A DNA stretch of 64,000 nucleotides from Eupeodes corollae. Its lineage: Eukaryota; Arthropoda; Insecta; Diptera; Syrphidae. Positions 21,438-33,859 of this stretch are shown here, piece after piece; position 1 is the stretch's first letter, and each line of letters begins with the position of its first letter. Under the pieces are notes generated by a model. The model was not told the origin of the DNA and did no database searches. It worked only from the letters and a program-made list of their open reading frames with translations. The position numbers and the translations under genes were made by a program. The DNA lies in contig NC_079148.1 of NCBI RefSeq assembly GCF_945859685.1, positions 43,721,946-43,785,945 on the forward strand. Direction: 5' to 3'.

Positions 21438-23570
21438 ATCGAAAGTGAAATTCCGCTAATATAAATACAAATTTGTAAGCTTTTTTTAATAACAACCAAG
21501 ATTTGTCTTAGCATACAATTGAAGTGTTAAGTCTGTAATCTTATAACCTTAAAATAAAAAGAAAAAAAATATCTTAGTACCCGAAACAGAGTTATGCCCA
21601 AAAAACTAATGAAGGTTACACCCTAATTAAGCAAATACAATGACCTCCAAAACTCCTGAATGAATCTGGCAGTTCTTATTTCACTTCAACTACAAGAAAT
21701 CAATAACTAACCGACACAAATAATCCTCTCAAAAGCAAAATTGTTCAGTGGTTTTACTGATCGGATTGGCATTGAATCAATAAATAAATAACAGTCCAAT
21801 TTATGTTGAAAAATGCCTTGAATATTTTGTTTTCTGGTTTTGCTTTTCAAAATAAAATATTCGTCTGGCATAAAAAGGGGGCACTTTTACTTTAACTGCA
21901 ATTAACATGCCAAGAGTTTCGTTTTTATTTTTTCTGTGGAAAAGCTGCCAAAGCTGATTCATCAAAATGATTTTTCTGAATTCTTTCGGAGCTCTGAGTT
22001 CTGACCTAAATCAATTAGCTTACGAGTATAAACGTTATTCCAAAAATGTTCAAGAGTAATTCTGTGTGTCGGTTTTCGGTTTGAAAATGATTTTTCAAGA
22101 ACTCAGACCCCCTGATGATAAAGAACAGGGTGCGAGTCTGAGTGCACATAGGAACGACGAGGTTGTAAAGTACTTCGTATATAAATATATATGTATGTAT
22201 ATTAAAACAAGTGAATAAACGCGCACTGACGTTGGGTGTTTGCAATGGAAAATTCCTCTTACTTTCAACCCTTTTCCATGGAAGAGAAAAATGCATACCT
22301 TTAGAGCATGGATGGTCTTTTCGTTGTTGCCATAAGGGAACTTCTATACCCATGCATAAGATATGCTGTAATCGTTGCCCATTAGGCGCATAATTTTTCA
22401 TTGAAAATACCAAATATATCTATAAATAAACCCATGCTATATAAGTTCTTGGACTTAGGCGATGTCTGGGTCATGCGGGTAAATTTATGAGGCAAAAAGT
22501 CAAGACTGATGAGTGCTATAGCTATTGGCATTATTACAATTTAATTTTATATAGCCTCTTCTTTTCAAAAGCCTTCTCGGGCAATTTGCTCAGTCGGTAA
22601 TATTCTTTTTTTTTGTATGTACAATAACAAGCTATGAACTTATCTACCTTAGACCTACTAGGAATTATATGAGTTCTAGATTGATTTTGTTTTGTGCTCT
22701 CAAAGTAAATTTATAAGCTTCTCGTATATTGAAGCTTGATTGTTATCAGCTATTGTTTGGCTAATAGAGTTTCTTTCTTTATTTATCCATTTATTTATGG
22801 ATTATAGATGGTTTTATTAGGGCTTGAAATTAGGGGAGTTTTAGACAGGAATTAGGCAGAAAAAGTCTTACGAGTAATCATCAGTATCGGCTGAATTTAA
22901 ATTTTCGATTTTGTATGCCAAATGTTTATATTGTAGGAGTCTAATTAAAACAAACAAACTGTCGATTATTAAGTGACTATAAAGTGAGATTAAGTTGATG
23001 CTTAATTTTGTCTAAACAGTTGTGCATAGTGGATCGAATTTCATTCTTGAAGTCGTGATCAAATAAAAGCAAAATTTCGCATACATTTTTAAAGATCATA
23101 AAACGATCTTAAAAAAAATAAATTGAATTTCTTAAGTGCAAATATTTCAACAAGTTCATCAATATTTAATGTTTATAAAAGATCAATAAGTGATTTTAAG
23201 TTTTTTTTTTAATTACAATTTAAATATTTGTTTATGCTAATTGGTAAATGTTTTAAAGTATAAATTCCAAAAATTAAAATTAATGTTTTATTTTGTTTTT
23301 TTTTTTTCGCAGTAGGTACGCTATGTAAATATTTATTCATTTCTTTTTAATCAATAAGAGTTTCATAAGAACACAGCTGTTTCGTATGGTGAGAAAAGTT
23401 CATTAAAAAGTTATTTTAAAACATTATTATACCTAGAAAAAAAAACAACAACAAATTAGACTTTTTTCTGTGAAATTGAGAAGATGTTAAATTGATGATA
23501 AATTTGAAGTATTATAATTTAAATAAACATTATAAAATATACAAAAATATGGAACAAACCTGATCCAGGT
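21438..23570. other. AT-rich stretch, no gene seen
   Basis: Short ORFs only. The 132-codon minus-strand ORF at 22015-22413 has no family features and AT-driven composition. No match to other repeats of the window. Confidence 0.5.
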
Positions 23571-26538
23571 CTTCCTATACTGCGCTGTCCTGTGGATGTG
23601 TATTCGAAGACTTTTCGGGCCGGAGCATTGGTTACATGCGCTCTACGTGACCCACCCATCTTAGTCGTTGGACTTTTACCCTTCTGGCTAAGTCTACGTC
23701 GCTGTACAGCCCGTACAGATCGTCGTTCCATCTTCTCCTCCACTCCCCTTCGATGCATACGGGACCGTAGATCACACGAAGAACTTTTATCTCTGCACCG
23801 TGTAGCAGGACGGGGATGATAAGAGTCTGTATAGCAACACTTTGGTCCCTCGAGAGAGGACTTTACCACTCAATTGCTTTCTTAGTCCAAAGAAACAGCG
23901 GTTAGCAAGAGTTATTCTGCTTTTGATCTCAGCGCTGGTGTTGTTTTCTGCGTTTACAGCGGAGCCTAGATAGACGAAGTCCTTGACTACCTCATAGTTA
24001 CGTCTGTCGATTGTGACGTTTTGACCAAGACGTCGGTGTTGTATGTCCTTTCATGAGGACAGCATGTACTTTGTTTTGCCTTTATTAATCGTTCAACCCA
24101 TTTTTGCCGCCTCTGCCTCAATACTCAAAAAAGCCACATTGACATCACGTTGAGTTCTTCCGATTATGTCAATGTCATCAGCATATGCCAGTAATTGAAC
24201 AGACTTTTGAAAGATAGTGCCTCTAGTGTTGACGTTTGAGCTCTGCACTATTCTTTCAAGTACGATGTTAAAAAAATCACATGACAGCGCACCACCTTGT
24301 CTTTTTTGACATCGAAAGGTTCTCTTAACTTGTTTTCAACCTTTATGGAGCAGATTGAATTCTCCATGGTCATCCTGCAGAATGCCAAAACTAGACATGG
24401 CTCTATACAGCTCGTCCCTGTAGAAGCTGTCATATGTGGCCTTGAAATCGATTAAAAGATGGTGGGTGTCAATTTGGTGTTCTTGGGGTTTTTCTAGGAT
24501 CTGATTTTGACTCTGATGTGAATATTTGATCAACGGTGGACTTTCCTGGTCTAAACCACACTGATAAGGACCTATCAGGTTGTTGACGATGGGCTTTCAC
24601 ATATTACGGCAGTGAAGATTTTATAGGCGATGTTAAGTAGACTGATTGCTCTATAGTTGGTGCAGTTTGGAGGGTCTTCTTTTTTCAGGATCGGGCAAAC
24701 AATACTGAGGTTTCATTCATCGGGCATGCTTTCTTCCGACCATATCTTACAGATAAGTTGGTGCATGCCCCAACTTATCTCCAGCTGCTTTAAAGAGCTC
24801 GGCATTCAAGCCATCCGCTCCAGCGGCTTTATTAGACTTTAGTTTAGATATGGCAATCGTCACTTAGTCTAAGTCGGGAGGACGGGATTGTTGGCTTTCG
24901 TCGTCTATGTTGAATGGATCATCCTTCCTGGCATCGGAATTCGGTTCGTCGTCGCCGTTATACAGTCTGCAGAAGTGGTCCTTCCATATCCTCAGCATTG
25001 ACTACGGTTCCACTATGATGTTTCCACTTTCGTCTTTGCAGCCTTCGGTTCTAGGTTTATGTACCTATGAATTTCGTTTCTACTGTTCATAAAACTTTCG
25101 TACTTTATCCCTGCTTTTAAACCTCTCAACATCTTTGACCACAAGCTTCTCATGCTCTCTCTTTTTCCTTCTGAGAATTCGGCGTTCCTCTCGCCTCTTC
25201 TGTTCATAGAGCTGATGAGCAGCTCTCGTCCTTTTATGCAGCGCTGCTTTGCGTGCCTGTTGTTTGGCTGCATTTACCTGCCGACATTCCTCATCAAACC
25301 AGGGGTTCCTTGTTGGTGGCTGTTTGAAACCCAGCACATCAGAGGCGGCTTCTCTGATTGCATCTTGGCAATGTTGACACTGGTTTTCGATACGTTGTAT
25401 TGGCAGCAAAGAATTTCGAGAGAGGTTGAGAGGCTGGAAGCGTGTCTGGCGTCGATCGCAATATGGTCAATCTGGTTGACGGTAGATTGATCTGGAGGTG
25501 TCGTAAACGCGTACTGGCTTTCATGACGTTACGCCCCGCTGCAAAATCTATGAGCCTGAATCCGTTGTCGGCAGTGTTCTCGTGCAGGCTGTTCTTCCCG
25601 ATTATTCCACCAAAGATGTCTTCCCTTCCTAGCTTGGCATTAAAATCGCCCAGGACTATTTTAATATCGTAGCTAGGGCACTGCTCATATGTTTTGTCTA
25701 GGAGCTCGAAGAACATATCTTTGGTGTTGTCGTCTTTCTGTTCTGTTGGGGCGTGCGCATATCAGGCTAATGTTGCCGAATTTAGCCTTGATGCCTATGT
25801 TCATGAGGCGCTCATTGATGCACCTATAGCTCAAAACTTCTTGCCTAAGGCTCTAATGACGAAGCCGAATCCAAATAAGCGCTGTTGGTTTTCGTGGTAG
25901 CAGTCACCATAGTTCATATCGCAGTTTTTCATCCTCTTTTTGCCCGGCCCATCCCATCGTATTTCCTGGACGGCGGCGGTGATATCTGCTTTATAGCGGT
26001 CTAGGGCCTCCGCTAATTCTTCGGCCGCACGTGGTCTGTTAAGGGACTTAACATTCCACGTGCATATCCGAAGTTCGTTGTCCTTAATTCGTTTGCATTG
26101 GTTGTCAACAGTAAACAGTTGTTGGTGCTTCGCAACTATGAAAGCTTTTACGTGGCCAGAAAGTCACCCCGACGGCACAACCCCCAACCTGGAGGGCCAG
26201 ATCCTAAGTATAACTCCGAGGATGGGGAGCCGGATAAAACCACTCCTTATAGGCCCGGGCTCCGAATAAGTCGAAGAAGCCCTATAAAGTGTTCACTAAG
26301 TAGTTCAACCTTACTGGAACTGTAGACGCCACCGTTGATTCCATCTCGGGAATTTCTCCGCTGCCGTCTGGATAAGGAGAGGTGCCTTAGTGGAAACACC
26401 TCTCCCCACCTCAACAACTTTCCACTGGGGTTGGAATCCAATCTCCAGTTGAGGTACTAGGCATCCGATGTTCGCCACGGGGAGGTGAGAGTAGGAGTTG
26501 ATAGACAGAGATTGGTTTTGAGAAAAACCTGTGGACGC
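23571..26538 (-). pseudogene. RTE-like LINE, copy C (nearly complete)
   Basis: The longest RTE copy, on the minus strand. The 5' leader (26538-26060) begins GCGTCCACAGG on the minus strand, as in copy A. The endonuclease follows: 'RICTWNVKSLNRP' region near 26060, 'CPSYDIKIVLGDFNAKLGRE' (metal-binding GDFNA kept, near 25640), 'LHENTADNGFRLIDFAAGRN' (near 25560). A deletion after 'LPAS' removes the end of the endonuclease. The linker is near 25400-25080 and the reverse transcriptase near 24900-23870, with intact motif C YADD at 24174-24185. It ends at 23571 without the (TAAG)n tail. Multiple frame breaks; reverse transcriptase motif B region partly deleted near 24300. Confidence 0.88.
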
Positions 26539-26550
26539 AGAAAATATTGT

Positions 26551-26742
26551 TTTCGATAATCAGCAATTTTTATATGAAAATCCAACAGTCCGTTTTTTCA
26601 AAAAAAAGAAATCTACAAAAAAAAGTACGCAAATTTGGTAAAAATTGATACGAGTACATATAGACAAACTTTTAAGGAAGACAAATCGACAGACGGGATA
26701 GGAAGCTATCAGCGTGGGTCGCATCCCAGCTTTTTTTATAAT
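26551..26742 (-). repeat. DR repeat, copy 2 (outer end only)
   Basis: Inverted outer end of DR: 'GTACGCAAATTTGGTAAAAA', 'CAAATCGACAGACGGGATAG', then GTGGGTCGCATCCCAGC and a T run. About 190 bp; it directly abuts the 5' end of RTE copy C. Confidence 0.7.
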
Positions 26743-27352
26743 TAAGATCTAATGATTTTAATCTAAATTTAATGTAATCTCACGATGTACTTTTTTTAGC
26801 TCGGAGAATTGGTGGTTTTGTAATTTTTTTGTATTTTTGAAAATAATAGAATCCACTGAGTCAGGTTCATCATAATATAAACTTTAAGAAACGAGATAAA
26901 CTTAATATTTTATAGTTGTCGTGTCAATACAATAAAAATAATAAGTCGATATTTTAGTTTCCTGAGCTTATACTATTACTTTAGCAATGTGAAAAAAAGA
27001 TTAAGTGTTAATAACTTAAAAATACTAAAAATAACCTACATTTTTGGCAACAATATCGAAAAAGATTTAAATATAGTTTTGGAAATATAAATCATCAAAA
27101 TATATTTGAGTAATGTGCTGTTGTCAAAAAAAAAAAATTAGGAACAAAAAAAAAACAGAAACAAAATGTTCAAAGTGTGTATTCGAAATTCCATGAACTT
27201 TTTTTTAAATAGGGTGTTAACTTTTTAACTGAGCTGTGTTAAAATTTGTTGATGTTAAAAATATTTGCATCAATACCATAATTTAAAAAAAAATAAGATA
27301 AAGATATTATTCCTCGAATTTTACGTACATATGTACGTATGAAATTTAGTAG
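26743..27352. other. AT-rich stretch, no gene seen
   Basis: No ORF or motif of note; many A/T runs. Confidence 0.5.
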
Positions 27353-27380
27353 TACCCGTGGCATGATGGTGCGTTGGACT
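27353..27380 (+). repeat. SINE head (5' half of tRNA-like part)
   Basis: Reads TACCCGTGGCATGATGG then TGCGTTGGACT, matching the tRNA-like SINE head from its 5' end up to the anticodon loop, and stops there. Jockey-like LINE sequence follows. The preceding sequence differs from that before the other heads, so the SINE boundary is real. Confidence 0.65.
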
Positions 27381-29637
27381 CCACTCAAGGGGCGGTGTCA
27401 CTCTCTTTATACGAAAAGGCATTACATAATTATAAAGTCATATAAACAATGAATTGCTAAAGCTCAAGACGCTAGAAGTTTGCGTTGTATGCATCTCTCT
27501 TACTCAAGGGAGGCGGATGTAATGATTGCGGCTTATGCGGCTGGAGCTCCGCAGGTTACTTACCTTGCAGCAGAACTCGAGATTGTTTTTAGGGAACTTA
27601 AACTGAGCTTGGAAGAAAACTATTTCATCTTGGCCGTTGATTTGAACGCAAAACATGAAGATTGGGGAAATCAACATAGTAATCCCAGAGGTAATCATCT
27701 TTTTAATTTGATGAATCTTTAGAGTGTTGAATATGGCGTCGACCTGCTGGCTACCATCGTATCCAAGAAGCGGCTCCTTTCTGGATCTTTTGCTGTACGA
27801 CACCAGACTGACAGTAACAGACAAATTGAGAATTCACCCTCGAAACTGCTTACAGACAGTCGAGTACGACAGTGATCACTGGGGACTGGCTGCTGTAATT
27901 CAGATTCCGAGCGAACGCGTGGAGTTGGAGGAATACGTTCCAACGCACTCTTACAATTACAGTAAGATGCGTTGGCCTCGTGACAAATACAGAAATTGAC
28001 CAACATTTACAATAGATGGACGAAACAATAAAACGACCGATGGAAAGGACAATTCCAAAGTACAAAGAACGGGACCAAATGGACGCTTACAGAAACCAAC
28101 TATTGACCCACTACGTAGGCACAAGAGTGGCTCACTGAAAAGACTCAAAAACTTTTACAGATGACTGACAGACCCACACGACTTGGAGGTTAGGACACTG
28201 AAGTCGTCAATAAAAAATGTCAACCTGTTGATTAAGGAGAACTAGAGGCTATAAATTAACAAGTATTGGGACCGCAAGATCCGGTCAGTTAATTTGAGTG
28301 ACCCTAGTATGTTCCCCAAAATCAACAAGATATTAAGAAAAAAAACATTCCGTTTCTTAAATTCCAAAGAACTGAAGAGAACAGAGACGTACTCAGGACA
28401 GCGCAAATAGATCCAGAAGAAGCCATCTTTGACGATGACTTTTACATAATTGAAGATCCGAAGGAAAAAGTTGAGGCGGTGGGACCTGCTTTAAAGCAAG
28501 TGTACAAGGTGAATGTTAGCATTCGCCCCAACCACGACCTGGAAAACAAAGCCCTACTTAATCACTTTTACCTTCGAAATGATATGACACAATGGCGATC
28601 TGAGAATCGCGGTTTCATGCTGTTCAATGACGATTCCTTCGTCGAGCAAACGATACCAAGTCCCTTGTTAGTGACGAAGGTTGAGCTCCAGCTCATCTTC
28701 AATTCAATAAAAAATAAAAAGTAAGCAGGTCGATGGTATATCCAACATTGTACTAAGACATTTACCGATGGAAGCAATTGACATTTACACCACACTCTTC
28801 AACAATGCACTGAATAATGCATATTATCCAATGCAGTGGTTCATCCTCTCCCGAAAAAGGGAAAGGACAACTCCAACCCGTCAAATCTTCGGTCGATAAG
28901 TCTTCTTCAGGCATCAGCAAAGTTTTCGAAAAGATCATTAATAGGGCTCTGATTAAGTGGGCTGCGGACAACAAAATAATTCCGGATAAACAGTTCGGGT
29001 TCAAGGCGGGTCATGACACAATTCATGCTGCGTCTAAACTCGTTTCTGATATCCAATGGAATAAATGAAAACAACAATGCATAGGTGCTGTTCTGGTTGA
29101 TTTGGAAAAGGCCTTTGACACCGTATGGTTAGAGGGTCTTTACCTAAAACTGAGCAGGCTTGGCATAAGCAAGCCATTGTTGTATATACTTCATGATATT
29201 CTTAACGGTAGAAACTTTGTTGTCAAAAGTGGCAATGTAACTTCTGCCAACATATTCTCAATTAAAAATGGTCTTCAACAGGGAGCGGTGAATTCGCCGA
29301 TTCTCTTCAGCATTTACACCAGCGATCTGGTAAGTAGTCTTACAAAGGCAATTGCGTATGCCGACGATCTAATTGCATACAGAACGGCCCGAAAGGTTGA
29401 GGTTATTAGAATTCTTTTGTAGCGTGATTTCGACAAGATTCAGCGATATTGCGGCGACTGGAAACTGAAAATAAATGTCCAGAAGTCTGAGACAATTCTG
29501 TTCCGGGCTGCCTTGGCTAGGGCCACGAAAAATACGTGCAAGAATCGGCGCAAGATGGTCATCGTTGATCTTCACGGGCAGCCATTAGCGAGCAAAAGTG
29601 TAGTGAAGTACCTCGGTATTTATATTTCGAAAGACTT
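27381..29637 (+). pseudogene. Jockey-like LINE, copy 1
   Basis: The endonuclease domain includes 'AELEIVFRELKLSLEENYFI' and the metal-binding region 'VDLNAKHEDWGNQH' near 27632-27680 (the Gly of the usual GDLNAKH is Val). Stops and shifts follow. The reverse transcriptase has 'FNSIKNKK' (near 28710), 'GISKVFEKIINRALIKWAAD' (near 28920), 'KAFDTVWLEGLYLKLSRLGI' (motif A, near 29110), 'NGLQQGAVNSPILFSIYTSD' (motif B, near 29270) and 'AIAYADDLIAYRTARK' (motif C at 29357-29368). It ends after 'VVKYLGIYIS' where an unrelated DNA transposon begins. Many inactivating changes. The clade is inferred from QQGAVNSP and SETILFR-like motifs. Confidence 0.82.
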
Positions 29638-29699
29638 ATAAATTCTGAATTTCCAAATATCACTTATATAATTTGGTAACTTTAAGACTTCATTCTCTA

Positions 29700-30160
29700 C
29701 AATTTCTTAGTACAGTACAGCGTCGCTAGTCCGGACACTCGCTAGCCCGGACACCTCTATGTTTCGGACACTTTCAAAAGTTTATCTCTGCAGTCCGGAC
29801 AGCGTATTAAAATGCTTATGTACAATACACATACATACATTATTTGTCTCTGTTTCTTGGGAAAAACGTTTGTTCATACGATTACAGGGAATCCCCTTCT
29901 AGTTTTGTCGCTTGTAGACTTGTAGTTGGCTCTGGAATCTAGAAGTTTTAATCGTTGCAAGTTTACTCATTGGAAGTTTATATATGTGGTAGTTGATTTT
30001 TGTTAGGTTATTATTTATTACAGCTTTTACAAAGAAAAGGAAGCATGTTACTTTGACACTTTCTGAGAAATGTAAAATATTGGATGATATTGAAACTGGC
30101 AAGTTAGTCAGGCAAGTAGCAGCAATTTTTAAAGTCTCTAAGTCAACTGGTTTTGATATA
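29700..30160 (+). mobile_element. pogo/Tigger-like transposon, 5' part
   Basis: Begins at a TA with the terminal sequence CAGTACAGCGTCGCTAGTCC and several near-copies of TCCGGACA (at about 29730, 29750, 29767 and 29795), typical of Tigger/pogo ends. A coding start follows near 30030: 'TKKRKHVTLTLSEKCKILDD' and 'IETGKLVRQVAAIFKVSKST', the centromere-protein-B-type helix-turn-helix that binds the ends. It breaks off at about 30160, where an I/LOA LINE begins. Confidence 0.75.
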
Positions 30161-31350
30161 AAAATAAACTTAACACCACTTGACATCTTCTCTAAAAACG
30201 TGGCTGCCAACTCATGTGTAAGGCTTAGAGCCCCCTCTCATTGGACCAGTAACAATACTGGACCTACTACTATTCTAGACAATTTCAGATCTATCCCAGT
30301 TCGCTTAGACTATACCACCCCAAAAATGGTATTTGGTAAGAGATTCCATGTGTCCATCTCTTCAAGATCCTCCTGGGAAGAAGAGAGACCCCTGGAAGAC
30401 GATGCGGTACACTTCTATACTGACGGTTCAAAAACCGATCACGGAGATGGAAGTGGTATCTTTTTGGAACAACTGAATCTCAGTGTATCCTGTAGACTTC
30501 CCAATCAATGCAGTGTCTTCCAGGCCGAAGTAATGGCGATTAAAGAAGCACTATCGTGGCTCAAAGAAAACGTTATATCTTGTAAGGATATACGAATCTT
30601 CTCAGACAGCCAAGCCGCCCTTAAATCTCTTGCGTCTGTCTCCACAAACTCACAGTCCACGATTGTCGATCATCTCTGAATGAGATGACGGAACAGTTTA
30701 ACATTCACCTCATTTGGGTGCCGGGCCACAGAGACATTCCGGGAAATTGCAAAGCCGATGAGCTCGCCAAAAACGGAACACTTCTGCCTTATGTTAGACA
30801 AAATATAACATAGGAATACCACTTGCTACATGCAAATATCTTCTCAGGCAATATGCCTTAGAATCAACAAATACTAGATGGTCACAAAGTACCACCTGCC
30901 TGGCAACCAAGCAAATATAGCCAAGTATTGTCTTAAAACGGTCAAAAGGCTTGATATCACTGAGCAGACAAAGTATAAGCTCTACAATTGGAGTAATAAC
31001 GGGACACTGCCTCATAGGAAGACATGCTCTGAGGCTAGGGGTCTACAAAAATAACTTCTGTAGAAGCTGCATGGACAAGGAGGAAGAGGAAACGGTCCAA
31101 CACCTTCTATGTACATGTCCAGCACTTTCCATTAGAAGGAATAACTTTCTCGGTAATCCCTTCTTCGATAACACCAGTGAACTGGCAACGATTGACACAA
31201 AACGTCTCTCTAACTTTATTAAAAGTACAAAATGGTTTGTTTAAATTCATTACTCTCCCATGAGTAACTTCATTAGTGGTATCACAATCGACCCTTGAAG
31301 TCTACGTGCGTCAATGACATCTGGACAGCCACTCCAACCTAACCTAACCT
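30161..31350 (+). pseudogene. I/LOA-group LINE, copy 4
   Basis: 5'-truncated copy of the second subfamily. It starts in the thumb region 'LTPLDIFSKNVAANSCVRLR' and continues with RNase H: 'FYTDGSKTDHGDGSGIF' (near 30415), 'FQAEVMAIKEALSWLKENVI' (near 30520), 'IRIFSDSQAALKSLASVS' (near 30590). After a stop and shift near 30677 comes 'HLIWVPGHRDIPGNCKADEL' (near 30707-30770). A cysteine/histidine cluster lies near 31055-31110. The tail is CAGCCACTCCAACCTAACCT. It lies inside the pogo-like transposon, whose C-terminus resumes at 31351. Nearly all RNase H catalytic acids are visible, but frames are broken. Confidence 0.87.
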
Positions 31351-31540
31351 ACTGAAGCTGAAGAAGTGGACAGTGAAGATTAAAATGTAAACAAAGAAGT
31401 TTCGAAAATTTCAAAAAATGAAGCAAGGATGATATTTGCCAAGGGCATTCAGTGGGCCGAACAAAATAATGCATTTCAAATGGATATCCTTCTCCTAAAG
31501 AGGTTACGCAAAATAGCTGAAATGATGTAAAAAGAATTTT
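31351..31540 (+). mobile_element. pogo/Tigger-like transposon, C-terminal part
   Basis: Starts directly after the LINE tail. The translation gives 'EAEEVDSED', a stop, 'ISKNEARMIFAKGIQWAEQN' and 'MDILLLKRLRKIAEM', which matches the end of Tigger-like transposases (ALE.A..Y.EQ....D...L.RW...A). Only about 50 codons. The catalytic core between the two parts is missing, and no 3' inverted repeat was found; DR sequence follows. Confidence 0.6.
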
Positions 31541-31616
31541 AATTTTAAAAATTTTGAGAATAATTCAACTGACAACTTTTTTAACCCAAAACGTAAACCT
31601 ACAAACTTTTAAGCAA
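31541..31616 (-). repeat. DR repeat, copy 3 (small fragment)
   Basis: Inverted fragment with 'AGAATAATTCAACTGACAAC', 'TTTTTTAACCCAAAACGTAA' and 'ACCTACAAACTTTTAAGCAA', the segment next to the outer end in copies 1 and 4. Confidence 0.65.
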
Positions 31617-33826
31617 GACCTTATCGCAGAAACTATTGTTGACAACCTACATAAGTATTTAGGCTATCCTCCCACTTTGTATTGTAGTAATTGCAGCAGC
31701 AAATTCTGTCGATTCAGAATTCTGGGTCAGTCTCTGCTTGCTCCACCTTAAAATATGCGACTTGCCATTGGTCAAAAAAGCGTTTTCAACTGTTGAGACA
31801 ACTAGGGTATGTTGAGCTAATAAATATCGAAGCTCTAGCTCGTAAATATTGAATCGCCAAGAGGAAACAAGAAGTTGAGGCAGAGGTTCCAAATGGGGGC
31901 CAAGTTGAGCCCAATACGTTTGAACTGGGTATTTAAAAGTGGAGACAGTAAGGCAGAATCTTTTACTTGAGACCCCCGCTGTAAGGCTATATACATACAT
32001 ACATACATAAAGAAAGAAAGAAATTTAATGTCGAGATACCGAACGATATCAAATACCTACCAAGCTTACTCTGTAAAGTTAAGTCTGAAGCTAAAAACCT
32101 CTCATATGTTGTTTGAATATTTATTATTATTCTAAATTCATTAAGGCTTAAGAGTGCTTGACAGCTGTCAAAAGTTTTTTTTTTTTGTTGAACAAAGCTC
32201 TGATTACTTTGTTGATATATTTTACTCCAAGTACATTCATATTCACTCTCTACAAAACAAAACAATAAAATATTATGCTACGATAAACTTAAATGTTAAT
32301 TAGTTGTTTCATTATTTTTATTTAGCCAAAATCACCCTGTGCAAGTATATGACTAAAGCTATCTGTAATAAACCTTAGCATTTCCAACATGCGGTTACTT
32401 TAGAAAAACACATTTTATCTGTGCCACTAAAAAAATATTGTATACCCTCGAAATAATATTGTTTTTGCTAAAATAACAGATTACATGACATTACTTTTTG
32501 GCAATTAGAATGGCGTTAAGAAATGTTCACTTACTAAAATAATACCTACCCTAAAGTCAACACACATGAAACCATTTTAGTTTCATTTCCTCAATATACA
32601 AAAAAAAATACCAACGATCAGATAAAAGTAGAAAAAAAAAAACAAATAATCATCAGATGCGAAAATAGATTTTTGCGGATCATTTGCGAGCCTATAAAAC
32701 CAATTGGCTCTAAGCCAAATTCGAATAATTTGTATGCGCCGCAGACTGTTGGTCTAAAAAGCGCGCTACAACTTATGGGTTGCATCGCCAGCATCTCATC
32801 ACATATAAAAACAAAAAATAAAATTAAGAAGAAATTAAAAAAAAAGAAATAATTTAAATAAATCATAAGTGGATCGTTTGCACCAATTTTAAATCGTTAA
32901 AAATCTTGTAGCTTTATTCACTCTCCGTTCATTCAAATCGTGTTCATGTCGTGTCGTCGCAGTCGCTAGTCGTTGCACCGATGCGATGTGGCGCCTTGAA
33001 TTCTCCCACGTTCGTTGGTCCAAAAATAAATCGCTTTCTCCCGAAGTGCATATGCAAAAATAGTACATTTTCTCGTAGATACTTTTTTCTTTTCATTTGG
33101 AGATACATAGATACTTGTATAGAATGATATTTTGATGATGGCTTTGAATTAAGTGCATTTACCTATAATGAGTGCGCCAATCGATTTATTTATTCGAAAT
33201 TGCGATAAATATTGAGATAGGCAAGATGGGTTGTATCTCGGAAATCATTTCTCAATTAGCTTAATCGTTTTATATGTAGATTTTGATGCGTGTAGTTTAG
33301 AGGTAACGAGATGCATCTTCTATAATTATGATATTGCATTCATGCTGAAACACATGTTTATTAGAAATTTTGTATATTTTATGACCAAAGGATTTATGTA
33401 TATTTATGATATCACCTGTGAGTTATTTTTGTATTTAGTTGATTATTATTTTTGATGATGTGAAGATTTAGATAATTAATGAGTGATTATTCAACTTGTA
33501 ATTAATCACTTCTATCTCAAGTTCAGGCACACAATAGTTGAATCAGGTTTCTCTTTCGATACTGATTACGACTAATTCAATTAAAATCAATATTTTCGAT
33601 GTGGTTTTTATTGTTATTTTATTGCATTTTGTTAAGAAGCGTTGGTTTGGCTTCGTAACAAAAATGTTTTAAATTAAACATGACCGAATGTTAGTTGTAG
33701 TTCTTCAAGGAGCTGTTAATTTTACCAGTGACGTCTAGCTACTTATAATAATTTGCTATTTCATCATACACAGTTTCGGATTTGAGATACATATGATAAA
33801 TATTCAGAAATATAATAGGTCCCGTG
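31617..33826. other. stretch without a recognised gene
   Basis: No supported coding region. The 113-codon minus-strand ORF near 31.66-32.0 kb has no known motif. A CATA microsatellite is at 31990-32009. The part from about 32690 to 33020 is richer in G+C and CpG than its surroundings and holds TATAAAA near 32694 and several AGTCG/TCGTC words. A host promoter or untranslated exon is possible but unproven. Confidence 0.45.
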
Positions 33827-33859
33827 TTACCCGTGGCGTGATGATTAGTGCGTAGGACT
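33827..33859 (+). repeat. SINE copy 3, first piece (tRNA-like head)
   Basis: TTACCCGTGGCGTGATGATT followed by AGTGCGTAGGACT is the SINE head up to the anticodon loop. The rest of the same SINE appears at 34758-34850 and 36466-36575, separated by two LINEs. Total SINE length when the LINEs are ignored is about 240 bp, close to the copy at 48.1 kb. Confidence 0.75.

Noticed and set aside
22015..22413. 132-codon minus-strand ORF
   Set aside because: No motif, AT-driven composition, no support from neighbours.
31659..32000. 113-codon minus-strand ORF
   Set aside because: No recognisable family; its right end overlaps a CATA microsatellite.
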